From Pseudomonadota bacterium (GTDB lineage Bacteria > Pseudomonadota > Gammaproteobacteria > Xanthomonadales > Xanthomonadaceae), in assembly GCA_023386795.1 (NCBI GenBank), contig JAEWJB010000178.1:1-64000 (forward strand): DNA of 64,000 nucleotides. The letters are read 5' to 3'. The notes below the pieces were generated by a model that saw only the letters and a list, made by a program, of their open reading frames with translations, did no database searches and had not been told where the DNA came from. Shown one piece after another: positions 8,057 to 17,200 of this stretch; the first letter of the stretch is position 1, and every line of letters starts with the position of its first letter. The translations under genes and the position numbers were made by a program.

Positions 8057-8479
8057 ATGAACGACAAGAACAAGCAAGTACAGGAAGAGGCCTTCGACGA
8101 CGTCGACCGCCTGTTCGCCCGGCTGGGCAGCAAGGGGGCCGACGAGTACCGCGATTTCGTGCCAGGCAAGTTGCCGGCCCGCGAGCCGCGCGTCGTGGCC
8201 GCGCCCGAAGCGCCGGTCGAACCGGTGAAGGTGCCCGAAGCGAAGGCGGCGCAAGGCGCGGCCGAGCCGCCGGCATTGCCGGTGCCGCCGCCGCCCTCGC
8301 CGCCGATCCTGGCCTCGATCCGGCCGCTGCGGACCGAGACGGCACCGGTGCAGGTCCAGGTAACGCCGCGTCCGGCCGGTGCACCGGCAAACGAACTGGA
8401 CGCGTTGTTCCAGCGCCTGCTGCAGGCCGATGCCGTGCCGGTGGCGGCCGGGCCGCTGCGGCGCATGTTCGGCCGCTGA
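8057..8479 (+). CDS. Cellulose biosynthesis accessory protein, BcsP/BcsR-like
   Basis: The protein has 140 residues in three parts: an N-terminal conserved block (DDVDRLFARLGSKGADEYRDF) that resembles the BcsR/BcsP motif; a long Pro/Ala/Val-rich linker; and a C-terminal helix (NELDALFQRLLQ) ending PLRRMFGR. BcsR- and BcsP-type proteins support assembly or regulation of cellulose synthase in the cytoplasm. The ATG at 8057 has a GGGGA ribosome-binding site five bases upstream, so it is preferred to the TTG at 8045. It lies between bcsD and bcsA, 81 bp before bcsA. The family call is by motif and position only. Confidence 0.6.
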   Translation: MNDKNKQVQEEAFDDVDRLFARLGSKGADEYRDFVPGKLPAREPRVVAAPEAPVEPVKVPEAKAAQGAAEPPALPVPPPPSPPILASIRPLRTETAPVQVQVTPRPAGAPANELDALFQRLLQADAVPVAAGPLRRMFGR

Positions 8480-8560
8480 TGCGGCAGGCCGGGCCCGGGT
8501 CCGGTGGACTGAAAGATCGGCGCGAGCGCGCGCCACGGATGCTGTCATAAGGAACGATTG

Positions 8561-10705
8561 ATGAGTATCGCCACCGCGCCGCGTCCCGGCACGCTGTTGC
8601 CCAGGCTCGCGACCTGGACGCTCTGGCTGCTGGGCGCGCTGCTGCTGGTGTTCGTGGTGGCGGTGCCGATGGACGTGGCCCAGCAGATGATCTTCTCGGC
8701 CGTGTTGTTCGTGGTGGCGCTGTTCCTGCGCCGCCGCGGCGGGCGGGTGGTCGTGCTGATGATGATGGGCATGTCGCTGGCCGTGTCCTCGCGCTACATG
8801 TGGTGGCGCCTGACCGAGACGATGGGCGTGGGGGGCGTGGTCGACCTGGTGCTGGGCCTGGGCCTGGTGGGAGCCGAGCTGTACGCCTTCGTGATCCTGG
8901 TGCTGGGCTTCTTCCAGGTGCTGTGGCCGCTGAACCGCAAGCCGGTGCCGCTGCCGGCGGACCAGCGCGACTGGCCCACGGTGGACGTGTTCATCCCCAC
9001 CTACAACGAGCCCCTGTCGGTGGTGCGCACCACCGTGCTGGCCGCCACGGTGATGGACTGGCCGTCGGACAAGATCAACGTGCACGTGCTCGACGACGGC
9101 CGCCGGCCGGAGTTCCGCGAGTTCTGCGAGCAGGTGGGCGTGCACTACGTCACCCGCACCAACAACTTCCACGCCAAGGCCGGCAACATCAATGCCGCGC
9201 TGAAGAAGGCCAAGGGCGAGTACGTGGCCATCTTCGACTGCGACCACATTCCCACGCGCTCCTTCCTGCAGGTGGCGATGGGCTGGTTCCTGCGCGACCC
9301 CAAGCTGGCGGTGGTGCAGACCCCGCACTATTTCTTCTCCGCCGATCCGTTCGAGCGCAACCTCGGCACGCACGGCAAGGTGCCCAACGAGGGCGAGCTG
9401 TTCTACGGCCTGTTGCAGGACGGCAACGACCAGTGGGACGCGACCTTCTTCTGTGGTTCGTGCACGGTGATCAAGCGCGGCCCGCTGGACGAGATTGGCG
9501 GCGTGGCGGTGGAGACGGTGACCGAGGACGCGCATACCGCGCTCAAGCTGCACCGCAAGGGCTATCGCAGCGCCTACCTGGCGATCCCGCAGGCCGCCGG
9601 CCTGGCGACGGAGAGCCTGTCGGGCCACGTGGCCCAGCGCATCCGCTGGGCGCGCGGCATGGCGCAGATCGCGCGGTTGGACAACCCGCTGTTCGGCAAG
9701 GGCCTGCGGATCTCGCAGCGGTTGTGCTACCTCAACGCGATGCTGCACTTCTTCTACGGCCTGCCGCGCATCATCTACCTCACCGCGCCGCTGGCCTTCC
9801 TGTTCTTCGGCGCGCATGTCATCCATGCCTCGGCGCTGATGATCCTGGCCTACGCACTGCCGCACATCTTCCAGGCCAACCTGACCAACATCCGCGTGCA
9901 GGGCAAGTATCGCCACCTGCTGTGGAACGAGGTCTACGAGACCACGCTGGCGTGGTACATCCTGCGCCCCACGCTGGTGTCGTTCATCAATCCCAAGCTC
10001 GGCAAGTTCAACGTGACGCCGAAGGGTGGCCTGGTCCAGCGCGGCTATTTCGATTCGCAGATCGCCAAGCCCTACCTGTTCCTGCTGGTGCTCAACATGG
10101 CCGGCATCGCCGCCGGCATCATGCGCTGGAGCTTCGCCAGCGATGCCGGCGAGTTGCACACCATCTGGTTCAACCTCGGCTGGACGGTCTACAACATGCT
10201 CCTGCTGGGCGCGACCATCGCCACCGCCAGCGAGACGCGCCAGGTGCGCCGCTCGCACCGCGTGCCGCTGGATGCACCGGTGAGCGTGCGCCTGCCCGAC
10301 GGCACGCTGCTGGAAGGCCGGACGATCAACTTCTCCACCGGCGGCATGGCGATCCGGCTGGACCAGCCGCAGCCGATCGAACCGGGCCTGGGCGTGCAGA
10401 TCGGCCTGCGCCACCGTGGCGTGGAGCAGCCGCTGCCGGCCATCGTGCGGCACGACCGCGACGGCCAGATCAGCATCGAATTCGCGCAGATGGACCTGGA
10501 GCAGGAGCGCTGGCTGGTCGCCTGCACGTTCGCGCGCGCCGACCTGTGGTTGGGCCAATGGGGCCAGCACGATCGCGATTCGTTCCTGCGTTCGGTCGGC
10601 CAGGTGCTCGGGGCGAGCATGCGCGGCTTCCGTCGCCTCGGCCAGCACAGCCTGAGCAGCCTGCGGCGCGGCTTCAAGCCCGTCGGCCATGAAGAGGGCG
10701 CGTGA
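8561..10705 (+). CDS. bcsA: Cellulose synthase catalytic subunit (UDP-forming)
   Basis: This 714-residue inner-membrane GT2 enzyme polymerises UDP-glucose into beta-1,4-glucan and threads the chain out of the cytoplasm. N-terminal membrane helices occupy about residues 15-130. The catalytic loop follows, with FIPTYNEP, DDGRRPEF, DCD at 226-228, FFCGS, TED and QRIRW at 359-363. More membrane helices follow, then a C-terminal PilZ domain with RRSHR (RxxxR, 563-567) and NFSTGG (NxSxxG, from 590), so activation by cyclic di-GMP is expected. The ATG at 8561 follows AAGGAA by 7 bases and is better than the TTG three bases earlier. The stop overlaps the bcsB start (GTGA). Confidence 0.97.
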   Translation: MSIATAPRPGTLLPRLATWTLWLLGALLLVFVVAVPMDVAQQMIFSAVLFVVALFLRRRGGRVVVLMMMGMSLAVSSRYMWWRLTETMGVGGVVDLVLGLGLVGAELYAFVILVLGFFQVLWPLNRKPVPLPADQRDWPTVDVFIPTYNEPLSVVRTTVLAATVMDWPSDKINVHVLDDGRRPEFREFCEQVGVHYVTRTNNFHAKAGNINAALKKAKGEYVAIFDCDHIPTRSFLQVAMGWFLRDPKLAVVQTPHYFFSADPFERNLGTHGKVPNEGELFYGLLQDGNDQWDATFFCGSCTVIKRGPLDEIGGVAVETVTEDAHTALKLHRKGYRSAYLAIPQAAGLATESLSGHVAQRIRWARGMAQIARLDNPLFGKGLRISQRLCYLNAMLHFFYGLPRIIYLTAPLAFLFFGAHVIHASALMILAYALPHIFQANLTNIRVQGKYRHLLWNEVYETTLAWYILRPTLVSFINPKLGKFNVTPKGGLVQRGYFDSQIAKPYLFLLVLNMAGIAAGIMRWSFASDAGELHTIWFNLGWTVYNMLLLGATIATASETRQVRRSHRVPLDAPVSVRLPDGTLLEGRTINFSTGGMAIRLDQPQPIEPGLGVQIGLRHRGVEQPLPAIVRHDRDGQISIEFAQMDLEQERWLVACTFARADLWLGQWGQHDRDSFLRSVGQVLGASMRGFRRLGQHSLSSLRRGFKPVGHEEGA

Positions 10706-13086
10706 GCATGCCCGTATCCGTCGTTCCTCTTTTGGACAAGATGATCCCGATGCGACTCGTATCCGCCACCGCCGCCTGCCTGTTGACCGTGGCCGCGGGC
10801 CTGGCCTGCGCGCAGCCCATGCCGACGCCTGCGCCCGCCCAGGACCCCGCCGCGCAGAATCCGCAGGCCGTGCCTGCGGTGGCCGGCACGCCGGACGTAC
10901 CGGTCGCGCCGCCGGCGTCGGCGAACACGCGCACGCAGACCTTGCGCGAACTCGGCATCGACTACGAAATCACCCTGCGCGGCATCCATGGCAATGCCGG
11001 CGTGCCGTTCGGCGTGCGCACCGATGAACTGGTCAATGCCGCCCAGCTGCACCTGCGTTACAGCTATTCGCCCGCGCTGCTGCCTGACCTTTCGCACCTG
11101 AAGGTGACGGTCAACGGCGTGACCGTGGCGACCCTGCCCACGCCGCAGGCCGACGCCGGCAAGGCCCTGAGCGCCGACATCCCGATCGACCCGCGCGTGG
11201 TGTCCGATTACAACCAGATCAACCTGGAACTGATCGGCCACTACACGCGCGACTGCGAAGACCCGGACCACACCAGCCTGTGGGCGAACGTGGACGCGGC
11301 CAACAGCACGCTGAGCCTGACCACCACGCCGGTGGCACTGGCCGACAACCTGGCGATGCTGCCGGTGCCGTTCTTCGACGAACACGACGTGCGCCCGTTG
11401 AGCCTGCCGTTCCACTTCGCGCAGCGGCCGGACATGGCCACGCTACAGGCGGCCGGCATCGTGTCCTCGTGGTTCGGCGCGCTGGCCGGTTATCGCGGCG
11501 CCAGCTTCCCGGTATCCACCGGCACGCTGCCGGCGTCGGGCAACACGGTGGTGTTCGCCACGCCCGATACGCTGCCGACGCTGCTGGCCGGCGTGGGCGG
11601 TTCGCTGCCGGACATCCACGGCCCGACCGTGGCGATCATGAGCCACCCGACCGACCCGAACGCCAAGCTGTTGCTGGTGCTCGGCCGCAATGCCGGCGAA
11701 CTGGCCAAGGCCGCCACCGCGCTGGCGCTGCGCGCGCCGCTGACCGGCGCGGTGGCGCAGGTGGGCGACCTCGCGCAGCCCGAGGCGCGCAAGCCCTACG
11801 ACGCGCCGAAGTGGGTGAGCAGCGAGCGCCCGGTGTACTTCCGCGAGCTGGTGGACCGCCCGGAGCGGCTGAACGTCACCGGCTACCACCCGGACCTGAT
11901 CCGCGTCGGCCTGCAACTGCCGCCGGACCTGTTCGTGTGGCGCAGCGACGGTATCCCGGTGTCGCTGAAGTACCGCTACACCGTGCCGGAGGCCAACGAC
12001 CAGTCGGCGCTGAACATCAGCATCAACGACAACTTCGTCACCACGCTGCCGTTGAACGGCCACCCGTACGCCGAATCGCTGCCGCTGCGCTGGTGGCGCG
12101 GCCTGGGCGAGCGCGGCGTGATGCCGATCCGCCAGGACCTGGAGCTCCCGACCGGCACGTTCTCGGCCAACAGCCAGCTGCGCTTCCACTACTTCTTCGA
12201 CCGCCCGCAGGCCGAGGCGTGCAAGAACACGTTCCCGGACGTGTCGGGGGCGATCGACGGCGATTCGAGCATCGACCTGCGGTCGTTCCCGCACTACATG
12301 GCGATGCCGAACCTGGCCGCGTTCGGCAATGCCGGCTTCCCGTTCACCCGCCTGGCGGACCTGTCCGAATCGGCGATCGTGCTGCCGGACAACGCGAGCG
12401 AAACCGACTTCGGCAACGTGCTCAACCTGCTCGGCAAGCTCGGCGCGGCGACGGGCTATCCGACCCTGCGCGTGACGCTGGCCACGCCGGCGGAGGCCAA
12501 GCAGCGCGACGCCGATCGCGACCTGATCGTGCTCGGCTCGCCGTCTACCCAGCCGCTGCTGCGCGAGTGGGCGCAGTACCTGCCGGTGGGCGAGGGCGCC
12601 AACGGCCGCCGCTTCCGCTTGAGCGACTGGCTGCTCGACAAGCTGCCGGGGTTCCTGTCCTTCGACGCGCGCCGCACCGACCTGCCGACCACCGCCGAGG
12701 TCAGCGTCAATCCGCAGCCCAACGACGTGCTGCTGATGGGCCTGCAATCGCCGCTGGATCGCGACCGCAGCGTGGTGGTGCTGCAGGCCGACGACCCGGC
12801 CAACCTGGCGCGCCTGTTCGAGGCCTGGGCCGACCCGGTGCGGCTGGCCAAGTTCCAGGGCAGCGTGGTGCTGCTGCAGGACGACAAGGTCACCAGCCTG
12901 GCAGGCAACCAGACGTATTACATCGGCCACCTGCCGCTGCCGACCTGGCTGCGCTGGTATTTCTCCAACCACCCGATCTGGCTCGGCGTGGCGGTCGTGG
13001 TCCTGTGCCTGCTGCTGGCCCTGGCTGCGCGCGTGCTGCTGCGCCTGCATTCGGCCATTCGCTTGCGCGAGGGCCGCGGCAAGTGA
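10702..13086 (+). CDS. bcsB: Cellulose synthase periplasmic subunit BcsB
   Basis: BcsB (794 residues from this GTG) is the periplasmic partner of BcsA and guides the glucan chain. It has a signal peptide that really begins at MRLVSATAACLLTVAAGLACAQ, so the ATGs at 10708, 10741 or 10750 are possible alternative starts. The body carries the two carbohydrate-binding and flavodoxin-like repeats of the family (for example DYEITLRGIHGNAGVPFGVR and DYNQINLELIGHYTRDCEDP), and the C-terminus is a single membrane anchor (WLGVAVVVLCLLLALAARVLLRL). It overlaps bcsA and bcsZ by 4 bp each. Confidence 0.95.
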   Translation: MSMPVSVVPLLDKMIPMRLVSATAACLLTVAAGLACAQPMPTPAPAQDPAAQNPQAVPAVAGTPDVPVAPPASANTRTQTLRELGIDYEITLRGIHGNAGVPFGVRTDELVNAAQLHLRYSYSPALLPDLSHLKVTVNGVTVATLPTPQADAGKALSADIPIDPRVVSDYNQINLELIGHYTRDCEDPDHTSLWANVDAANSTLSLTTTPVALADNLAMLPVPFFDEHDVRPLSLPFHFAQRPDMATLQAAGIVSSWFGALAGYRGASFPVSTGTLPASGNTVVFATPDTLPTLLAGVGGSLPDIHGPTVAIMSHPTDPNAKLLLVLGRNAGELAKAATALALRAPLTGAVAQVGDLAQPEARKPYDAPKWVSSERPVYFRELVDRPERLNVTGYHPDLIRVGLQLPPDLFVWRSDGIPVSLKYRYTVPEANDQSALNISINDNFVTTLPLNGHPYAESLPLRWWRGLGERGVMPIRQDLELPTGTFSANSQLRFHYFFDRPQAEACKNTFPDVSGAIDGDSSIDLRSFPHYMAMPNLAAFGNAGFPFTRLADLSESAIVLPDNASETDFGNVLNLLGKLGAATGYPTLRVTLATPAEAKQRDADRDLIVLGSPSTQPLLREWAQYLPVGEGANGRRFRLSDWLLDKLPGFLSFDARRTDLPTTAEVSVNPQPNDVLLMGLQSPLDRDRSVVVLQADDPANLARLFEAWADPVRLAKFQGSVVLLQDDKVTSLAGNQTYYIGHLPLPTWLRWYFSNHPIWLGVAVVVLCLLLALAARVLLRLHSAIRLREGRGK

Positions 13087-14273
13087 CGCAAGGCTCGCCC
13101 CCGCGCGATCCCGCGCGCCGCCGCTGGCTCGGCGGCGCGCTTGCGTTGGCCGCAGGCGCGATGGTGCAGCGGGCAGGGGCGGTGAGCCTGCCGCCGTGCC
13201 CGTCGGCGCCGGGCTGGCCGTACTGGCAGGCGTTCTCGGCCAAGCACATCCAGCCGGACGGACGGGTCGTGGATTTCGCCACGCCCGACCAGCGCAGCAC
13301 CTCCGAAGGGCAGTCCTACGGGCTGTTCTTCGCGCTGGTGAACAACGACCAGCCGCTGTTCGAACGCATCCTGGGCTGGACTCGCCAGAACCTGATGGAC
13401 GGCCGGCCGTACGAAATGCTGCCGGCGTGGCTGTGGGGTCGCGCGGCCGACGGCCAATGGCGCGTGCTCGACGAGAACAACGCCACCGATTCGGACCTGT
13501 GGATTTCCTATTGCCTGCTCGAAGCCGGACGGCTGTGGGGCCGCGCCGGCTACGTGAGCGCGGGCCTGCGCAAGCTGCAGCTGGTGCGCGAACAGGTGGT
13601 GGCGAAAGTGCCGGGACTGGGCGAGATGCTGCTGCCCGGTCGCGCCGGTTTCCATGCCGGCACGCGCTGGACGTTCAATCCTTCCTACGTGCCGCTGCAG
13701 TTGCTGCGGCGCTTCGCCTCGGCCGACCCCAAGGGCCCGTGGCGGTCGATGATTGCCGGCAGCGCGCGGATGATTTCCGGCAGCGCGCCGGTGGGCTTCG
13801 CCGCCGACTGGATCGGTTGGGACGGGCGCGCGTTCGCCATCGATCCGGCCAAGGGGCCGTTGGGCAGCTACGACGCGATCCGCGTGTACCTGTGGGCCGG
13901 CATGCTGGACCGCGCCGACCCGCTGCGCGCCAACCTGCTGCGCGACCTCTCCGGCCCGGCGCAGATGCTGCGCGCGCAGGGCACGTTCGCCGAGAAGATC
14001 GACGTGCAGCGTGGCGTGGGCACCGGCAACGCGCCGGTGGGCTTCGCCGCGGCCCTGCTGCCCTACCTGAGCGCGCTCGGCGAGGGCGCGCTGCTCAAGA
14101 CCCAGCAACAGCGCATTCCCGCCGCCAACGCGGCTGCGGCCAATGCGTTGCCCTACTACGAGCGCAACCTGGTGCTGTTCGGCCAGGGCTGGCTCGAAAA
14201 CCGTTACCGTTTTGCCGCAGACGGGCGCCTGCTGCCTGCCTGGAGACTGAAACCATGCTCCGCCACAACCTGA
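13083..14273 (+). CDS. bcsZ: Periplasmic cellulase BcsZ, glycoside hydrolase family 8
   Basis: This 396-residue endo-beta-1,4-glucanase trims or releases misfolded glucan during cellulose export. The GTG start overlaps the bcsB stop. The N-terminus has a signal peptide with three arginines before the hydrophobic core (RRRWLGGALALAAGAM), which resembles a Tat signal. The GH8 signature follows: WPYWQAFSAKHIQPDGRVVD, then TSEGQSYGLFFAL with the likely acid Glu at residue 75, and ENNATDSDLWISY with the conserved Asp pair. The gene lies between bcsB and bcsC, as in the enteric bcsABZC order, and its last 19 bp overlap bcsC. Confidence 0.93.
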   Translation: MTQGSPPRDPARRRWLGGALALAAGAMVQRAGAVSLPPCPSAPGWPYWQAFSAKHIQPDGRVVDFATPDQRSTSEGQSYGLFFALVNNDQPLFERILGWTRQNLMDGRPYEMLPAWLWGRAADGQWRVLDENNATDSDLWISYCLLEAGRLWGRAGYVSAGLRKLQLVREQVVAKVPGLGEMLLPGRAGFHAGTRWTFNPSYVPLQLLRRFASADPKGPWRSMIAGSARMISGSAPVGFAADWIGWDGRAFAIDPAKGPLGSYDAIRVYLWAGMLDRADPLRANLLRDLSGPAQMLRAQGTFAEKIDVQRGVGTGNAPVGFAAALLPYLSALGEGALLKTQQQRIPAANAAAANALPYYERNLVLFGQGWLENRYRFAADGRLLPAWRLKPCSATT

Positions 14274-17200
14274 AGCCGCTTTACCTCGCCGGGATGATCG
14301 AACTGTGCCTGCTGGCCACGCCGGCGCACGCACAGAACGCGACCCAGCAACTGGTCAACCAGGGCAACTACTGGCATGACCAGGGGCGCGATGACCTTGC
14401 CGCCGATACCTGGCGCAAGCTGCTCAACATCGATCCCAACCAGCCGGATGCGCTGCTCGGGCTGGGCCAGATCGAATTCGCCCAGGGCAAGAGCGCCGAC
14501 GCACGCAAGCGCCTGGCGCAGCTGCAGGCCGCGCACCCGAACTCGCCGCAGGCCCAGCGCCTGCGCCTGGTGATCGGCGGCAACGCCAGTGCGGCGGGCG
14601 GTGGCAGCGACCCGCACCTGGCCAGCGCGCGTCGTGCGGCGGCCGCGGGGCGCTACGTCGAAGCCGTGCGCGAATACGAAGCCAGTTTCAACGGCAAGGC
14701 GCCGCCTTCCAACGTGGCGCTGGAGTACTACCAGTCGCTGGCCGGCACGCCGCAGGGCTGGGAAAAGGCCCGTGACGGGCTCACCCGGCTCAAGGCCAGC
14801 GAGCCGGAGAACGCCGGCGTGGCACTCGCGCTCGCGCAGGTGCTGACCTATCGCGAGCCGACCCGCCGCGAGGGCATCGCCCAGCTGCGTACGCTGAGCA
14901 CGCGCGCCGATATCGGTGGCCCGGCACGCAATGGCTGGCGCCAGGCCCTGCTGTGGCTCAACGCTGGCCAAGGCGATGCGGATCTGTACCAGGCGTGGTT
15001 GAACGCCAATCCGAACGACGCCGAAGTGGCCGCCAAGCTCAACCAGCTGCGCGAGCGCCGTACCGCGGCCACCGCGCAGGACGTGGAGGGCGTGGCGCTG
15101 GGCGAAGGCTTCAAGGCGCTCAACGCCGGCAATCTCGCCACCGCCGAGCAGCGCTTCACCCAGGTGCTGCGCGCGCGTCCGCGCGACAGCGAAGCGCTGG
15201 GTGGCCTGGGCTCGGTGCGCTTGCGCCAGCAGCGCTTTTCCGAGGCGCAGGAACTGCTGCGCCCGGCCGCCGCCGCGAACGGCAAATGGAACAGCGCCTA
15301 CAACAGTGCGCGCTACTGGCTGCAGTTGCAGCAGGCCGAAGCGGCACGCAAGCGCGGCGATATCGCCGAGGCGACCCGTCTGGCCCAGGCAGCAGTGAAC
15401 CTGCAGCCAAGCGAAGCCGCCGGTTACGCCGCGCTGGGCAACCTGCAGACCGGCAGCGACGCGCAGGCGGCAGAAGCGAGCTTCCGCAAGGCGCTTTCGC
15501 TGGAGTCGAACAATTCCGCGGCGTTGCAGGGCCTGGTCGCGCTGTACAGCCGCCAGGGCCGCATGCAGGAAGCCACCGACCTGTTCAATCGCCTGCCGGC
15601 TGCGCAGCGGCAGCAGGCCGGCGGCGAAGCGATGCTGCGCTCCAACGTGCAGCGCGCCAAGGCGCAGCAGGCCCTGGAAGCCGGCGATGCCGTCACCGCG
15701 CAAACCGAACTGGAAGGCGCGATGGTCGAGCGCCCGGGAGACCCCTGGATTCGACTGGACCTGGCCCGCCTCTACCTGCAGGCCGGCCGTCCCGACCAGG
15801 CGCGCAGCGTGATGGATGGCCTGCTCGCCGTGCACGGCGACACCCCCGAGGCGCAGTACGCCAACGCGCTGTATGCGCAGGAAACCAGCGACTGGGGCAC
15901 GGCGTATGCCAGCCTCGAGCGGATTCCCGCCGCGTCGCGGACGCCGGAAATGACGCGCCTGCGCAACATCGCCTGGGTCGAGCAGCAGGCGCGCGCCGCG
16001 CGCGGGCTGCAGCAACAGGGCCGCGCCGGCGAGGCGCAGGCGCTGTTGTCGCGCACCGAGGCGGCGCTGGGCGACCAGATCGACGACCCGCAGCTGCTGG
16101 CCGCGCTGGCCGGGGCATGGGCCGACAGCGGCAATTCCTCGCGCGCGCTGACGTTGGCACAACGCCTGGTCACCACGGGCACTCCCGGAACCGAACAGCG
16201 CCTGCAGTACGCCGGCGTGCTGCTGCGCGCGCACCAGGACGCCGAGCTGTCCGCCGTGCTGCGCCAACTGCACGACACCACGATGACGCCGGAGCAGCTG
16301 CGCCGCTACCAGGCGCTGCGCAGCGGCTACGTGCTGCGGCAGGTCGATGCCTTGCGCGAGCTGGGCAACCTGGAAGGTGCTTACGACGCGCTGGCGCCGA
16401 TCCTGGCCCAGCAGCCGCAGGATACCGACGCGCTGTCCGCGCTGGCGCGGCTGTACGCCAGTGCCGGCGACCAGCGCCAGGCGCTGGTGATCTACCAGCA
16501 GATCCTGCAGCGCCAGCCCAACGACCTGGACGTGCTCGTCGCCGCGGCCAACAGCGCTGCCGCGCAGCAGGACCTGGACAGCGCCGAGGTGTACCTGCAG
16601 CGCGCGCTGGCGCAGGCGCCGCAGTCGCCCGACGTGCTCGCCGCGGCCGGTCGCGTGTATCGCGCAGCCGGCAAGAACCGCAAGGCCGAGCAGTATTTCC
16701 GTGCATCGCTGGCCGCGCAGCAGCGCGACGCTGGCCAATTCGACAACGGCCTGCCCGGCGCGCGTGGTCCGGCTGCCTATGCATCGGCTGCCCGCCCGCT
16801 CAATCCGTTCGCCGGCATGACCGGCCCGATGCGCGGCTCGGCGGCGGTGCTGTCCGATGCCACGCCGTATCCGGCCACGTTGCCGCCGACGGCATACCCG
16901 GCCGCGCCCGCAGCGACCTACGCCGCCGCGCCGGCCTATGCGGCGTCCGTGCCTGCGCCGGCCTACGTGCCGCCGCCGAGCCCCGGTGCTTACGTGGGCG
17001 ACGGCGACCTGCCGCCGCCGGTGAGTGCTTCCTCCGCGCCGATGCTGGCCACCCTGCCGGTCCCGGGGCAGAGCGCCCGCGTGCCTGCGCCGGCCTATGC
17101 CAGTGGCGCTGCCCCGATGGGGGCCGCGCCGATCGGCCGCGGCGGCCAAGCGCGTGCGCAGTCGTTGCCGCCGCGTCGCAGCGGCAACACGGTGCTCGAT

